Assembly (NCBI RefSeq): GCF_018837975.1
Contig: NZ_JAGSOY010000016.1
Span: forward strand, 1 to 64,000
Source: Zooshikella harenae
Lineage (GTDB): Bacteria > Pseudomonadota > Gammaproteobacteria > Pseudomonadales > Zooshikellaceae
Reading direction: 5' to 3'
DNA: 64,000 nucleotides
Below the pieces are notes generated by a model that worked only from the letters and a program-made list of their open reading frames with translations, was not told where the DNA came from and did not search any database. Position 1 is the first letter of the stretch, and every line of letters starts with the position of its first letter. Positions 27,619 to 37,566 of this stretch are shown here, piece after piece. The position numbers and the translations under genes were made by a program.

Positions 27619-29820
27619 ATGTTTAAACCAAATAACAAAAGTATATGGTGTGTGTTGCCATTCTCATGGTTATTAGTAGAGGGGAGTCAGGCTAAAGATC
27701 CGTCATTTTTGAACCATAATAATGACGTTGTTATTGACCATCAGGAAACCATTTATAAAGTTTTTTTCCCTAATAAGTCGCTGGCCAGACAAGCTGCGAT
27801 TAGTTTTCATGGACAGTTATTGGAAACTGACTATAAGTCTGGTTATATGATCATGGAATTGACTGATGAGGATAAAGACAAGCTAAAGGTTTATGGGTTT
27901 ACTTTCAAAACAGCTGAACAGTGGGTTAAAGCGAGAGATCGTAAGCTAAAAGCGATACGCCAGCAAATAAAACAAAGAGCGATACTGTCTGAGCGTGGTG
28001 AACGACGCGCTTTAATGTCGGGTATTCCTGGTTACCCTTGTTATCAAACCGTTGAAGAGACATTTCAGGCAGCGCTTACATTTACCCAGAATTATCCTAC
28101 GCTAACTGAGTGGTTAGATGTAGGTAACTCTTGGGAAAAAGAGGCGGGTAAAGGGGGGCATGATATTAAAGTATTAAAATTAACGAATAAAAATATCGCA
28201 GGCTCTAAACCAATTCTTTTTGCTAATAGTGCTATACATGCTCGGGAATATACAACAGCTCCTTTAAGTTTGGCCTTTGCTCGATATTTACTGGAGGGGT
28301 ATGGTGAAGATGCCGATGCTACCTGGATACTGGATAATCATGAAGTTCATCTAATGTTGATGACGAATCCTGATGGTCGTAAAAAAGCAGAGTCAGGAAA
28401 TTATTGGCGCAAAAATACCAATCAAAATTATTGCGGAGCAACCAGTAGTAATCGGGGGGCAGATTTAAATAGAAACTTCAGTTTTAGCTGGAATACGGTG
28501 AGTGGTGGTTCCAGTGGTAATCAGTGTAATGAAACCTATCGAGGTTCAGCACCGGCATCTGAACCCGAAATAAAAGCGATTGAACATTATGTGCGTAACT
28601 TGTTCCCTGATCGGCGTGGTCCTGATGACGATGATGCTGCGCCGTTAGATACAATGGGCTTACATTTAGATATTCATAGCTACAGCGAACTGGTGCTTTG
28701 GCCATGGGGCACAACAAATAAAGCGGCTCCCAATGGCAAGCAGTTGCAAACACTTGGGAGAAAGTTTGCTTTTTTTAATGGATATATGCCACAACAGTCA
28801 ATAGGTCTTTATCCAACTGATGGTACCAGTGATGGTGTGAGTTATGGTGAGCTGGGAGTACCCGCCTATACTTTTGAGCTTGGTACACAATTTTTTCAAT
28901 CTTGCTCAACATTTGAAAATAAAATTTTACCCGATAACTTAGCTGCATTAATCTATGCAGCAAAAGTTGTACGTGCCCCCTATATGATTCCCTCTGGACC
29001 TGACGTTACCTCTCTCGCGTTAAATAATAAAAAAGACGTTGCTCAAGGGGTACCTGTTACACTTTCCGCTAGCGTGACTGACACGCGTTTTAGTACGCGA
29101 AATGGAAGTGAGTCAACACAGTCTATTATGGCTGCGGAGTACTATATTGATGTTCCTCCGTGGAACAAAGGAGCAATAGCTATTTCGTTACAGGCAGTAG
29201 ATGGTCGTTTTGATGAGAAGACAGAAGCCGTTTCTGGATTAGTGGACACCAGTGAATTGCCTGTAGGCAAGCATATGCTCTATGTACGTAGTCAGGATGC
29301 GGATGGTCATTGGGGGGCTTTATCAGCCATTTTTTTACCCGTGACGGATGGACCTGATGTTAATTATTGCCAAGCAGAAAGTATTAACAGCAGTGATGAG
29401 TGGATAGGAAAAATACAAGTTGAGCAATTCAGTCATACATCAGGTGCATCAAATTATAGTGATTTTACCGAGGCAAAAACAGGCAAAACAATACCGCTTA
29501 TCCTAGGGGCAAATAATGTTACGTTAACGCCTGATTTTGCAGGGCGTGCTTATGGAGAGTATTGGAAAATATGGATTGATTTTAATCGAGATGGAGACTT
29601 TGAAGATAGTGGCGAAATGGTTTTTGACCCAGGTACGAGTTCAACAAGCACACAACGAGGAGTGATTACGATTGGGAGCCAAATGATACCTCACAAGTCG
29701 TCTGATATAAAAACGCGTATGAGAGTTGTCATGCGTTATAAAGATGCGCCAAGTCCCTGTGGCCGATTTACCTATGGTGAAGTTGAAGATTATACTGTAG
29801 AAATTCCCTCCTCAAATTAA
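27619..29820 (+). CDS. Secreted M14 zinc carboxypeptidase with GEVED domain
   Basis: This 733-residue exoprotease has an N-terminal signal segment, a ~120-residue propeptide-like region, a peptidase M14 domain (about residues 140-450) and a C-terminal GEVED domain. The zinc ligands are visible: H207 and E210 in AIHARE, H353 in DIHSYSE. The general base is E420 in YTFELG, and GADLNRNF supplies substrate-binding residues. The C-terminus has DFNRDGDFEDSGE (calcium-binding-like loop) and ends GEVEDYTVEI. It is likely exported to digest peptides outside the cell. AAGGAAGAATAAA precedes the ATG. Confidence 0.93.
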   Translation: MFKPNNKSIWCVLPFSWLLVEGSQAKDPSFLNHNNDVVIDHQETIYKVFFPNKSLARQAAISFHGQLLETDYKSGYMIMELTDEDKDKLKVYGFTFKTAEQWVKARDRKLKAIRQQIKQRAILSERGERRALMSGIPGYPCYQTVEETFQAALTFTQNYPTLTEWLDVGNSWEKEAGKGGHDIKVLKLTNKNIAGSKPILFANSAIHAREYTTAPLSLAFARYLLEGYGEDADATWILDNHEVHLMLMTNPDGRKKAESGNYWRKNTNQNYCGATSSNRGADLNRNFSFSWNTVSGGSSGNQCNETYRGSAPASEPEIKAIEHYVRNLFPDRRGPDDDDAAPLDTMGLHLDIHSYSELVLWPWGTTNKAAPNGKQLQTLGRKFAFFNGYMPQQSIGLYPTDGTSDGVSYGELGVPAYTFELGTQFFQSCSTFENKILPDNLAALIYAAKVVRAPYMIPSGPDVTSLALNNKKDVAQGVPVTLSASVTDTRFSTRNGSESTQSIMAAEYYIDVPPWNKGAIAISLQAVDGRFDEKTEAVSGLVDTSELPVGKHMLYVRSQDADGHWGALSAIFLPVTDGPDVNYCQAESINSSDEWIGKIQVEQFSHTSGASNYSDFTEAKTGKTIPLILGANNVTLTPDFAGRAYGEYWKIWIDFNRDGDFEDSGEMVFDPGTSSTSTQRGVITIGSQMIPHKSSDIKTRMRVVMRYKDAPSPCGRFTYGEVEDYTVEIPSSN

Positions 29821-29840
29821 TATCACATTTTTAGTCGCTG

Positions 29841-29886
29841 GTACCCATAGCAGAATAAGCAGCAAAAAAATACTTGCTATGGGTAC
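29841..29886. terminator. Perfect 12-bp inverted repeat between convergent genes
   Basis: GTACCCATAGCA (29841-29852) pairs with TGCTATGGGTAC (29875-29886) around a 22-nt loop containing an A7 run. It lies just after the carboxypeptidase stop and before the end of the convergent chemoreceptor gene, a usual place for a bidirectional terminator. U-runs outside the stem are weak. A second GCTAGCC/GGCTAGC hairpin lies at about 29933-29957, beside a T8 run. Confidence 0.55.
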
Positions 29887-29987
29887 AACAACTTTTAAGT
29901 AAAATATACTGATAACAAACAAAGTTTTTTTTGCTAGCCTGATAGGTTAAGGCTAGCGTGTATTAAAATGATTAGAAAATGCACTGA

Positions 29988-31529
29988 TTAATCAAATGCC
30001 TTAGTTAACATGGACAGTTTGTTCGTTTTTTCTTCTAGGGAATGTGCTTGTTTTTGCACAATAGTTGCCTGATCTAAATTACTTTGGGAAGCATGACTAA
30101 TTTTATTAATATTTTGGCTAATTTCCTGGGATACTACACTTTGCTCTTCTGCTGCCGCTGAAATTTGTGTTGTGAGTTCAGTAATATCCGTTATGAGTTG
30201 GTAAATGGAGTGTACTCGTTCCTGTGTATTGACTGCATCTTCTACACAATGTTGAGCGTTCTCTTTTTCACTGTTCATTTTGGTGGCCCATGAAAGTAGA
30301 GTGTCCTGAATATCCTGTATTGAGCTTTGAATTTGTTCTGTGGCACTTTGGGTTCGTTGTGATAATGCTCTAACTTCTTCTGCAACCACAGCAAATCCAC
30401 GACCTTGTTCTCCTGCTCTGGCGGCTTCAATCGCCGCATTGAGTGCGAGTAAATTGGTTTGGTCTGCAATACCTTGGATTTCAGACATTATATGGCTGAC
30501 TTTTTCTGCTTTATTTGCGAGTTCCTTACTGGCATCGGCTGAGGATTCTACTTCCTGGGCTAGCTGATTAATCAATTTTGCAGTTTTGGCCATTGCATGA
30601 TTGGTTTGATCACAATCATCATGAGCTTGATGCGTTTTTTCGGCTGTTTGTTCGGTATTCTTAGCAACTTCGCTGATGGTTGCAGCCATTTGGTCTGTTG
30701 CTGTTGCGAGTTGGTGTAACTCTTTGGTTTCAGTTTCAGAACCTTCTTGTGCTGATTGTGCTGCAGATAGTAGCGATTCAATAAGTTCTTGCATGGTACG
30801 CATACTGTCTTGTACGCGACTAAGGATCGTTTTGACTTTGCCTTCATACAGTTTTAAATGAAAATCAGCAATAGCGTGAGGTTTATTCCCAGAAAAGACA
30901 AAACGGGACACACTATCATACTGTTGCTGTATTTTGTATAAAAAGGCAGGCGTCGTGAATAACTCATGTTTAAAGATAATAAAGGGGAGGATAAGTGAAA
31001 TGCACACTTGCAGCCAGGGTAGTGATAAATTATAGGTTATGAACCCAGTAACCAACCAAGAGATAGCCAGTAAAGCATACTTTATTTGTGGTGTATTATA
31101 CCAGTGAGATAGTGTTGAGCCGTGGTTTAACCTTGCATACAGTTTTTCTGCCGTAGCAACATGTTGTGCTGTAGGTTGGCTACGTACAGATTGATAGCCT
31201 ATGAGTTGGTTATTCTCATAAATAGGGGTGACAAATGCATCAACCCAATAATAGCGGCCATCTTTGCATCGGTTTTTAACTAAACCACGCCAAGGTTTTT
31301 CAGCTTTTAATTTATCCCACAGATCTTTAAAGGTTACTTTAGGCATGTCAGGATGACGAACAAGATTGTGCGGTTTTCCTACCAGCTCTTCCAAACTGTA
31401 TCCAGATACACGACAGAAGCTCTTATTGGCATAGGTTATTTTTCCTCGAGTATCAGTCGTTGATACAAGTTCTTCTGACGAGTCGAAGGTGACCTCTTCG
31501 TCAATGGTAAATGATGACTTTTGGTTCAT
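29988..31529 (-). CDS. PAS-domain chemoreceptor (Aer-like)
   Basis: This 513-residue receptor begins with a PAS domain (residues ~15-125) with the Aer-like sequence [24 protein letters not shown], then two closely spaced hydrophobic segments (about 150-190, [16 protein letters not shown] and [17 protein letters not shown]) with almost no periplasmic loop, then a signalling domain with tip [38 protein letters not shown]. By family it senses redox/energy state through a PAS-bound cofactor, probably FAD, rather than an external ligand. AAGGAA lies about 10 nt before the ATG. Confidence 0.93.
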   Translation of the reverse strand: MNQKSSFTIDEEVTFDSSEELVSTTDTRGKITYANKSFCRVSGYSLEELVGKPHNLVRHPDMPKVTFKDLWDKLKAEKPWRGLVKNRCKDGRYYWVDAFVTPIYENNQLIGYQSVRSQPTAQHVATAEKLYARLNHGSTLSHWYNTPQIKYALLAISWLVTGFITYNLSLPWLQVCISLILPFIIFKHELFTTPAFLYKIQQQYDSVSRFVFSGNKPHAIADFHLKLYEGKVKTILSRVQDSMRTMQELIESLLSAAQSAQEGSETETKELHQLATATDQMAATISEVAKNTEQTAEKTHQAHDDCDQTNHAMAKTAKLINQLAQEVESSADASKELANKAEKVSHIMSEIQGIADQTNLLALNAAIEAARAGEQGRGFAVVAEEVRALSQRTQSATEQIQSSIQDIQDTLLSWATKMNSEKENAQHCVEDAVNTQERVHSIYQLITDITELTTQISAAAEEQSVVSQEISQNINKISHASQSNLDQATIVQKQAHSLEEKTNKLSMLTKAFD

Positions 31530-31725
31530 TTTGTTTTATTCCTTGACACGACACCCTTCAGTCAGGGTACACGTTTAGCTTCCTTGTTATAAAGGAAGTT
31601 AGCAGGTATAACTCAATGTTGCTAAATACAAGCTGTCGTTGTAGGGGTTAATGTTTTATTAACTTAATCTAATAAATCGACATTGGGTTATGACGTTAAT
31701 CAGCCAATCATTATTAGGGAATCAA

Positions 31726-33075
31726 ATGGATTACGGGCTAAAGCGCAAGCGTATTTTTAAGTTTAGTAGCGCTGTTATTGGGTTACTTGTTTGTTGCTTG
31801 TCACTTGGGGGGCGTGCGGATATCCATCAAGTGGATGAGATAAAACAGGCGATTTCACATATAAAGACTATTGTCCATTGGCCTGGGGAAGATGAAGTTT
31901 CGCCATTAATTTCAGCTTATGAGCAGGCGGATCTTGATCAGTATAACGAACAGGAAAAAGCCAGGTATCTGTTGAAAAAGCTCAGTATGCATCAATGGGG
32001 TAATAAGATAACTGAGTTTATCAATATGGTTGAGTTACTGTTTTCTTTCGAAACCGATGAATACCAGACAGCAAAGCGACCCGCGTTTCAAAAAGCGTTA
32101 CACACGTTGACGCAGTTTAGGATATCAATCAATGATTTGGTGACCCAATATCATCCTGGATTTGACCTTGAATTTCAGCAGCTTGCTAGTGACTTTCAAG
32201 GTAGTGGGATTGTCATAGCAGTCATTGATGTGTTTGAGTCCGCTTTGCTGGAACAACAACGGGCACATTATCCTCAGGCACACATTGAAACGCTTCAGTC
32301 TTTTGGCAACCCTGTTGCGCTGAACCATGGAAATAGCGTTATTGATGTCATCTTAACCATTGCCCCTCAAGCTAAGGTTGTTCCAATTAGTGCAGAAGCC
32401 AAAACGTATAATCAAGCAATGACGTATTTATTAACAAGAGATGATGTATTGATTGTTAATATGAGTCGTGGCTTTGCTGAAAAAGAGGGGGAATTAGATG
32501 CACAGTTTGCTGCGTTACTTAAAAGAGCATTGATGAGTAAAATTGTTATTAAATCTTTGGGCAATACGGGGACAGACCTTGACGGAAATATAACACCTTT
32601 GCGACAACGGCTAGGTTTATCTGATACCGGTAATTTATTTGCCTACGATTTACAATTGATTAAAACGTTTACCACTTTAATTGAACATGAAAACTATGCG
32701 AATAATTTGTTATTTGCGATTAATTTGAACACGTTTGCTGACGATATTGCGTTATCGGCGACAATACCGGGCGAAAATCCAATAGTGGCTAACCAAAGTT
32801 TTGGTATTCCTGCGGAAGCTGTGTATACATGGGCTACAGATAACTATGAATCAGGTAGCTCATTTGCTGCACCACAACTTACTGCCATTACAGCCTTACT
32901 ATTACAGGCTTATCAGCAATCAACGGGTCAGTCTGCGCAAAATGTGGGGCGTATTGTTGATACCCTTAAACAGAGTGCTCGTATCTCGGTACTTGATAGT
33001 ACTCAAACAGGTATAGGTTTAGTCAATGGTGATAAAGCGTTGTCTTTTTTAGGATATAACCCTGGTGTTATGTAA
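31726..33075 (+). CDS. Secreted subtilisin-like (S8) serine protease, divergent
   Basis: Numbered from the ATG at 31726, this 449-residue protein has a signal segment (FSSAVIGLLVCCLSLGGRA), a ~120-residue N-terminal region and an S8-like domain. The catalytic triad can be placed as D168 in IAVIDV, H201 in LNHGNSV and S379 in SGSSFAAP; the usual GTSMAAP is changed to GSSFAAP. Asn of the oxyanion hole may be N in SLGNTG. This start has AGGGA 5 nt upstream; an ATG 12 codons earlier lacks such a site. Overall similarity to standard subtilases is low, so specificity is unclear. Confidence 0.8.
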   Translation: MDYGLKRKRIFKFSSAVIGLLVCCLSLGGRADIHQVDEIKQAISHIKTIVHWPGEDEVSPLISAYEQADLDQYNEQEKARYLLKKLSMHQWGNKITEFINMVELLFSFETDEYQTAKRPAFQKALHTLTQFRISINDLVTQYHPGFDLEFQQLASDFQGSGIVIAVIDVFESALLEQQRAHYPQAHIETLQSFGNPVALNHGNSVIDVILTIAPQAKVVPISAEAKTYNQAMTYLLTRDDVLIVNMSRGFAEKEGELDAQFAALLKRALMSKIVIKSLGNTGTDLDGNITPLRQRLGLSDTGNLFAYDLQLIKTFTTLIEHENYANNLLFAINLNTFADDIALSATIPGENPIVANQSFGIPAEAVYTWATDNYESGSSFAAPQLTAITALLLQAYQQSTGQSAQNVGRIVDTLKQSARISVLDSTQTGIGLVNGDKALSFLGYNPGVM

Positions 33076-33145
33076 TCTGCACCAGTAATAATGCAGGCAG
33101 ACGTTAAAACAGTTAACATTGTGTTTTCTGTTTTTAGTCAATAGG

Positions 33146-33180
33146 ACACTCAAATAGGTTTCAATGATCTATTTGAGTGT
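33146..33180 (+). terminator. Perfect 12-bp stem-loop after the S8 protease gene
   Basis: ACACTCAAATAG (33146-33157) pairs with CTATTTGAGTGT (33169-33180) around an 11-nt loop, 70 bp after the stop. No U-run follows, so it could be a weak terminator or an RNA-stabilising structure. A short degenerate R2 remnant follows at about 33213-33275. The rest of 33076-33508 shows no gene. Confidence 0.5.
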
Positions 33181-33523
33181 TAAGCTAACGTATTAAGTAT
33201 AATAGTTTGGCCGCGATTTTATAAAGCCCTTTTGTCTACCATTAGCGTACAGCAAAATACAATGGGTGTTCATTTACTGTCTATAAAAGGCCGTAATAAG
33301 TAAGACGTTCCTAATTAACTATTAAATCTTTACTTTTGCGTGCAGATACCATCTACTAAGCACTGAAGACTAGGCACATTTTGCAGTGTATCTAGCATTA
33401 AAATATACCTTTTTAGTAATGATTTAATTATATAAATTCATTTATATGCTTATTTTAAGTATGAAACTGACGATAATAAGGAGTGTTATAAAGGAATAAA
33501 AAAGCCATATGCAAGGAGGCATT

Positions 33524-34228
33524 ATGCCAAGATTATCGGACAATACCACTTACTATCAAAGTAACATTGGTCATGAGATTATGAATACTCATAATTTCGA
33601 CGATCACATCATTCGTTATCTCGCCCATGAGCAAGCATTTATTTCAGGTATTCTAGCGAATCAGACTTATTCAACACTGATTGAAATTGGCTGTGATAAG
33701 GTAAGATCATTTGAAACAGCAGCAATGAATAATGTGAAGTATATTGGTATTGATGTTAGGACAAAGCTAGAAGAACAATCAAAACATTATTTTTCGCAGT
33801 GTCAAACTTCAAAAGCATTTTTTTTACATGGAAGCCTTGCAGACATTGACCGTATACTGAGTGATAAAATTAATCAGTCTGAACGTGTATTGTGTCTTTT
33901 TCCATTTAACCTTATTGGCAATGTTGCAAATATATCTAAGATTTTAACAAAGTACTATTCAACCGGTATGGATATTGTGATTTCTTCTTTTCAAATAGGA
34001 GAGCCTGCAAATTCAATAAGGCGAGCGTATTATCAGAAGTGTGGTCTTGATATTGCGCATGAAGTTGATGATGATAATCACTATACGTTTTGTTGCAATG
34101 ATTTTCAGTCAAGCTCTTATTCTTGTGACTATATTCTTGCAGTGGCTGATCAGGTAGGTTTTTCAGTGACCAAAACATTTAGTACTAAAGTGTTTTATTT
34201 GTTTCATATGGTAAGGTTATTACAATGA
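33524..34228 (+). CDS. Class I SAM-dependent methyltransferase-like protein
   Basis: This 234-residue protein has a Rossmann methyltransferase layout: LIEIGCDKVRSFE as motif I, YIGIDV as motif II with acidic end, then LCLFPFNLIGNVANI in the post-motif region. Motif I lacks the usual GxGxG run, which is seen in divergent members. The substrate is unknown. AGGAGG lies 4 nt before ATG 33524; ATG 33509 is an alternative. Its stop overlaps the start of an EamA transporter (ATGA), so the two are translationally coupled and probably share a small-molecule pathway. Confidence 0.7.
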   Translation: MPRLSDNTTYYQSNIGHEIMNTHNFDDHIIRYLAHEQAFISGILANQTYSTLIEIGCDKVRSFETAAMNNVKYIGIDVRTKLEEQSKHYFSQCQTSKAFFLHGSLADIDRILSDKINQSERVLCLFPFNLIGNVANISKILTKYYSTGMDIVISSFQIGEPANSIRRAYYQKCGLDIAHEVDDDNHYTFCCNDFQSSSYSCDYILAVADQVGFSVTKTFSTKVFYLFHMVRLLQ

Positions 34229-35133
34229 ATGTTTCGGGGGCTAAATTAGCGATAACTTTCGCTTTGTTGTGTGTGGTTGCGTGGAGTTTAATACCTGTTG
34301 TTGCAAAAATAGGACAGCATTCACTTGATGTATTTCAGTTTCTATTTTGGTCAAATGTACTTTCATCAGTTGTCGTTTTAGCGTTTGTATGGCTGAAAAA
34401 TAGAAAAATAATAGTAAGCGGGAGTAAACGCCAGTTTTTATGGTGTGCCCCGTTAGGGTTTCTGGGTTGTTTTTTTTACTATTTATGTCTTTATTATGGG
34501 TATGCATCCACAAATGGCGTTGAAGTACTTGTTGTTCAATATACATGGCCAATACTCATTACCGTCATTTCGCTGCTTTTTTTCAGCGAGCGGCTGGGCG
34601 TTATTGGAGTGGTTGGTTTAATTTTGGGCTTTTTGTCTGTAGTGATTGTTGTCACCAAAGGTGATTTGACCGCGATAAAGGTGAGTAGTCCTTGGGTACT
34701 TCTGGTCGTTTTTACTGGTGCATTGGGTTTTGCGCTCTTTTCTGTGTTATCAAAATACCAGAGCATAGACTCGTACACAGGAACCTTTTTCTTATTTTTT
34801 TGGGGAGCAGTATTTTCGTTATTGACGCTATTTCAATGGAGTCAATTTTCCTTTCCTGCTGCTGAAGCCTGGCTGGTAATACTACTAAACGGTGCAATCA
34901 TTAATGGATTATCTTATATATTATGGTTAACTGCACTGGCAAAAGCGGATGCAGCAAAAATTGCGCCTATTGTGTTTTTGACCCCCATTCTTTCAACAAC
35001 TTGGTTAGTCTTATTTTTTCAGGAACCACTTCTTGTAAGCTATGTTATTGCAATAGTTTTTTCTATCACTTCTGGATTTCTAGTCATGCGATCAATGGCT
35101 CGTAAGGAAATTGAAGTCATGATCGAGCACTAG
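34225..35133 (+). CDS. EamA/DMT-family transporter
   Basis: This 302-residue inner-membrane protein has ten hydrophobic segments in two EamA repeats, including VAWSLIPVVAKIG in the first and LSYILWLTALAKADAAKIAPIVFLTPILS in the second, as in drug/metabolite exporters. The coupled methyltransferase suggests export of a methylated or related metabolite, which is an inference. EamA exporters also accompany opine metallophore genes, but no opine dehydrogenase is present here. Confidence 0.9.
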   Translation: MNVSGAKLAITFALLCVVAWSLIPVVAKIGQHSLDVFQFLFWSNVLSSVVVLAFVWLKNRKIIVSGSKRQFLWCAPLGFLGCFFYYLCLYYGYASTNGVEVLVVQYTWPILITVISLLFFSERLGVIGVVGLILGFLSVVIVVTKGDLTAIKVSSPWVLLVVFTGALGFALFSVLSKYQSIDSYTGTFFLFFWGAVFSLLTLFQWSQFSFPAAEAWLVILLNGAIINGLSYILWLTALAKADAAKIAPIVFLTPILSTTWLVLFFQEPLLVSYVIAIVFSITSGFLVMRSMARKEIEVMIEH

Positions 35134-35138
35134 TTTTT

Positions 35139-35172
35139 GTTGCATCTTTATGGTGCAACTTCCCTTCTTTTT
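35139..35172 (+). terminator. Probable intrinsic terminator after the EamA gene
   Basis: GTTGCATC (35139-35146) pairs with GGTGCAAC (35152-35159), one G-U pair included, around a 5-nt loop. It is followed by TTCCCTTCTTTTT. It separates the transporter from the T6SS locus. The rest of 35134-35524 is promoter-like and holds no gene; GTCAC...GTGAC arms lie at 35216-35240. Confidence 0.6.
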
Positions 35173-35524
35173 CGGCATGACTTGCTGCTATCTTTGTGAA
35201 AGTAAGCATGAACATGTCACGATAATTATGATAATGTGACTAAGACATAAAAACGTCATGTTAAGTATTATTCGCTTTTTGATGTTATGCTCTACACTAA
35301 CTAACATTGTTATAGCGAACAACTATATCTAAAATATCGCTTGGTGGATTTTTACCTAGAAAGAATAGTATTAAGGGATGTTCCCTGTTAAGAATAATCA
35401 GTCAAGTTTTTTCGGGTTGTAAGTATATATGGTTGTACTTAAACCTGTGACTCAATGTTAGATAACGACTAAGTGTTGTCTACGTTTGAAATAAATAAAG
35501 GAAAAAATCACGACGGAGTGTCTC

Positions 35525-37498
35525 ATGTTAGGAAGCGTGCAGGAAAAACTGAACAGGGTAAGACCACCTCGTGTTAAAATTACCTATGATGTTGAAACGG
35601 GTGGGGCAATTGAACAACGAGAGTTGCCTTTTATCGTTGGTATTTTTGCAGACTTAACAGGAGACCCCATAGAGCCATTACCACTGGTGAAGGTTCGTAA
35701 GATGGTTGATATTGATCGGGACAATTTTGACGGTGTGTTAGCGGCAGCAGCACCACGGGTCAAATTGTCTGCGATTGCTAATGAAATTGATGGGCAGGGT
35801 AAGCTATCAGGTGATTTGTTATTTTCCCAATTAGAAGACTTTGATCCACTATCAGTGGTTAAAAAGATACCTAAATTAAATGAGATATATGAGCAACGCT
35901 GTCGATTACGTGATATGCAAGCCAAGCTTGAAGCCAGTGATGCGTTATGCCAGGTGTTAGACGATATGGTATCTACATCGCCTTCAGATGACGCTAATAA
36001 AGTGAAGGATGATTTATTAGCCGCATTTAATGGCAAAAGTGTCGAAGAGTGGGCCTCAGTTGAATCCAATGATACGATTGATAAATTATTGTCTCGGGAT
36101 TATATGCTGTTAAATGAACAGCAACGTACTCATATTTTGTTATTATTAGGGCAATTTGTCCAGACGATAGTGGCTACGCTAGATGATTTACGCGCTAAAG
36201 GTGTCACAACTGCTTTGCTTCTTGACGACAGTATCGCCAAATTTGATGATTTACTGGGACGTCAATTAAACCTCATTCTTCACTACCCACCATTCCAACA
36301 ATTAGAGTCTACCTGGCGAGGGTTATATTATCTTGTATCGCGTACTGAAACAGGGCAATTACTAAAATTAAAAGTATTAAATATTAGTAAACATGACTTG
36401 TTAAAAGACTTAGAAAAAGCCGTCGAATTTGATCAAAGTGCTATTTTTAAAATGATTTATGAAGCAGAATATGGCACGTATGGCGGTTATCCTTATAGTT
36501 TATTAGTCGGTGATTATGAGTTTGGCCGACACCCTCAGGATATAGAATTGCTGATAAAAATGTCCAGCATTGCGGCATCCGCTCATGCACCTTTTATTGC
36601 TGCAGCAAGTGCAGCGTTATTTGACCTTGATACATTTACTGCACTTGGACGTCCTCGGGACCTGGCTAAAATTTTTGAAAGTGTTGAAATGGATGGTTGG
36701 CGTACCTTTAGAGAAACAGAAGATTCTCGCTATGTATCACTAACGTTGCCTAATGTGCTGTTACGTTTACCCTATGGTATGAATACCTTGCCAGTGGATG
36801 GATTACCTTTTGAGGAAATAGTTTCCAGTAAAAATTATAAAATGTTTTTATGGGGAAATCCTGCCTATATGTTAGCAGAGCGAATCACCAATGCATTTGC
36901 GCTTTATGGCTGGGTAGCGGCGATTCGAGGGGTGGAAGGTGGCGGTGTTATTAGTGGTTTACCGACCTATAAATATAAGACTGATGAGGGGGACATTGCC
37001 ATGATGTGTCCGACTCAGGTGGCCATCACTGATCGTCGGGAAAAAGAGTTAAATGATTTAGGGTTCATGGCTATTTGCCATTGCAAAGGGTCAAATAAGG
37101 CTGCTTTTTTTGGTGGGCAAACCACTAATAAACCGAAAAAATATATCTCTGATGAAGCAAATGCCAATGCACAAATTTCAGCAATGTTACCCTATGTTTT
37201 GTGTGCATCTCGTTTTGCGCATTTTATTAAAGTCATTATGCGTGACAAAGTAGGTAAGTTTATGACGCGCGCCAATGTGGAGCAGTTTTTAAATAATTGG
37301 ATCTCTCAATATATTTTGCTTGATGATGATGCTTCGCAAGAAGTAAAAGCAGCTTATCCATTACGGGCAGCACAAATTCAGGTCACAGACGTACCTGGAA
37401 AACCTGGTGCATATCGGGCAACAGTTTTTATTAAACCTCACTTCCAGCTAGAAGAATTAACGACTTCAATTCGTTTAGTTGCGGATTTGCCTGCATAA
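35525..37498 (+). CDS. tssB-tssC: T6SS contractile sheath protein, TssB-TssC fusion
   Basis: This single 657-residue frame contains both sheath subunits. Residues 1 to about 150 are TssB/VipA (QEKLNRVRPPRVKITYDVE, ELPFIVGIFADLTG, KMVDIDRDNFD, LEDFDPLSVV). After a ~35-residue linker, about 185-657 are TssC/VipB (LESTWRGLYYLVS, EFDQSAIFKMIYEAEYGTYGG, GDYEFGRHPQDIELL, AAIRGVEGGG, TEVAITDRREKEL-like, LEELTTSIRLVADLP). In most systems these are two adjacent genes whose products interlock as heterodimers to build the sheath around Hcp. No internal stop separates the parts. It is the first gene of the T6SS run. Confidence 0.93.
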   Translation: MLGSVQEKLNRVRPPRVKITYDVETGGAIEQRELPFIVGIFADLTGDPIEPLPLVKVRKMVDIDRDNFDGVLAAAAPRVKLSAIANEIDGQGKLSGDLLFSQLEDFDPLSVVKKIPKLNEIYEQRCRLRDMQAKLEASDALCQVLDDMVSTSPSDDANKVKDDLLAAFNGKSVEEWASVESNDTIDKLLSRDYMLLNEQQRTHILLLLGQFVQTIVATLDDLRAKGVTTALLLDDSIAKFDDLLGRQLNLILHYPPFQQLESTWRGLYYLVSRTETGQLLKLKVLNISKHDLLKDLEKAVEFDQSAIFKMIYEAEYGTYGGYPYSLLVGDYEFGRHPQDIELLIKMSSIAASAHAPFIAAASAALFDLDTFTALGRPRDLAKIFESVEMDGWRTFRETEDSRYVSLTLPNVLLRLPYGMNTLPVDGLPFEEIVSSKNYKMFLWGNPAYMLAERITNAFALYGWVAAIRGVEGGGVISGLPTYKYKTDEGDIAMMCPTQVAITDRREKELNDLGFMAICHCKGSNKAAFFGGQTTNKPKKYISDEANANAQISAMLPYVLCASRFAHFIKVIMRDKVGKFMTRANVEQFLNNWISQYILLDDDASQEVKAAYPLRAAQIQVTDVPGKPGAYRATVFIKPHFQLEELTTSIRLVADLPA

Positions 37499-37506
37499 AT
37501 TGATGT

Positions 37507-37533
37507 ATACCCTTGGATACGGGGAAAGGGTAT
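37507..37533 (+). promoter_or_regulatory. Stem-loop between the sheath gene and hcp
   Basis: ATACCCTT (37507-37514) pairs perfectly with AAGGGTAT (37526-37533) around an 11-nt loop, in the 68-bp gap. No U-run follows. It could protect the hcp-end transcript or partly terminate, giving different doses of sheath and Hcp. Role inferred from position only. Confidence 0.45.
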
Positions 37534-37566
37534 CAATGAGGTTTCAATTAAAATAGGAATGATGTC

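Noticed and set aside
29933..29957. GCTAGCC/GGCTAGC hairpin as terminator of the PAS chemoreceptor
   Set aside because: For minus-strand transcription the stem is followed by an A-run, not a U-run; on the plus strand the T-run comes before the stem.
33524..35133. Opine metallophore locus
   Set aside because: An EamA gene and a methyltransferase are present but no opine dehydrogenase or TonB receptor; the methyltransferase was not recognised as CntL.
35134..35524. Sigma-54 promoter before the T6SS locus
   Set aside because: The nearest GGCATGACTTGC match has the wrong distance between the GG and GC elements.
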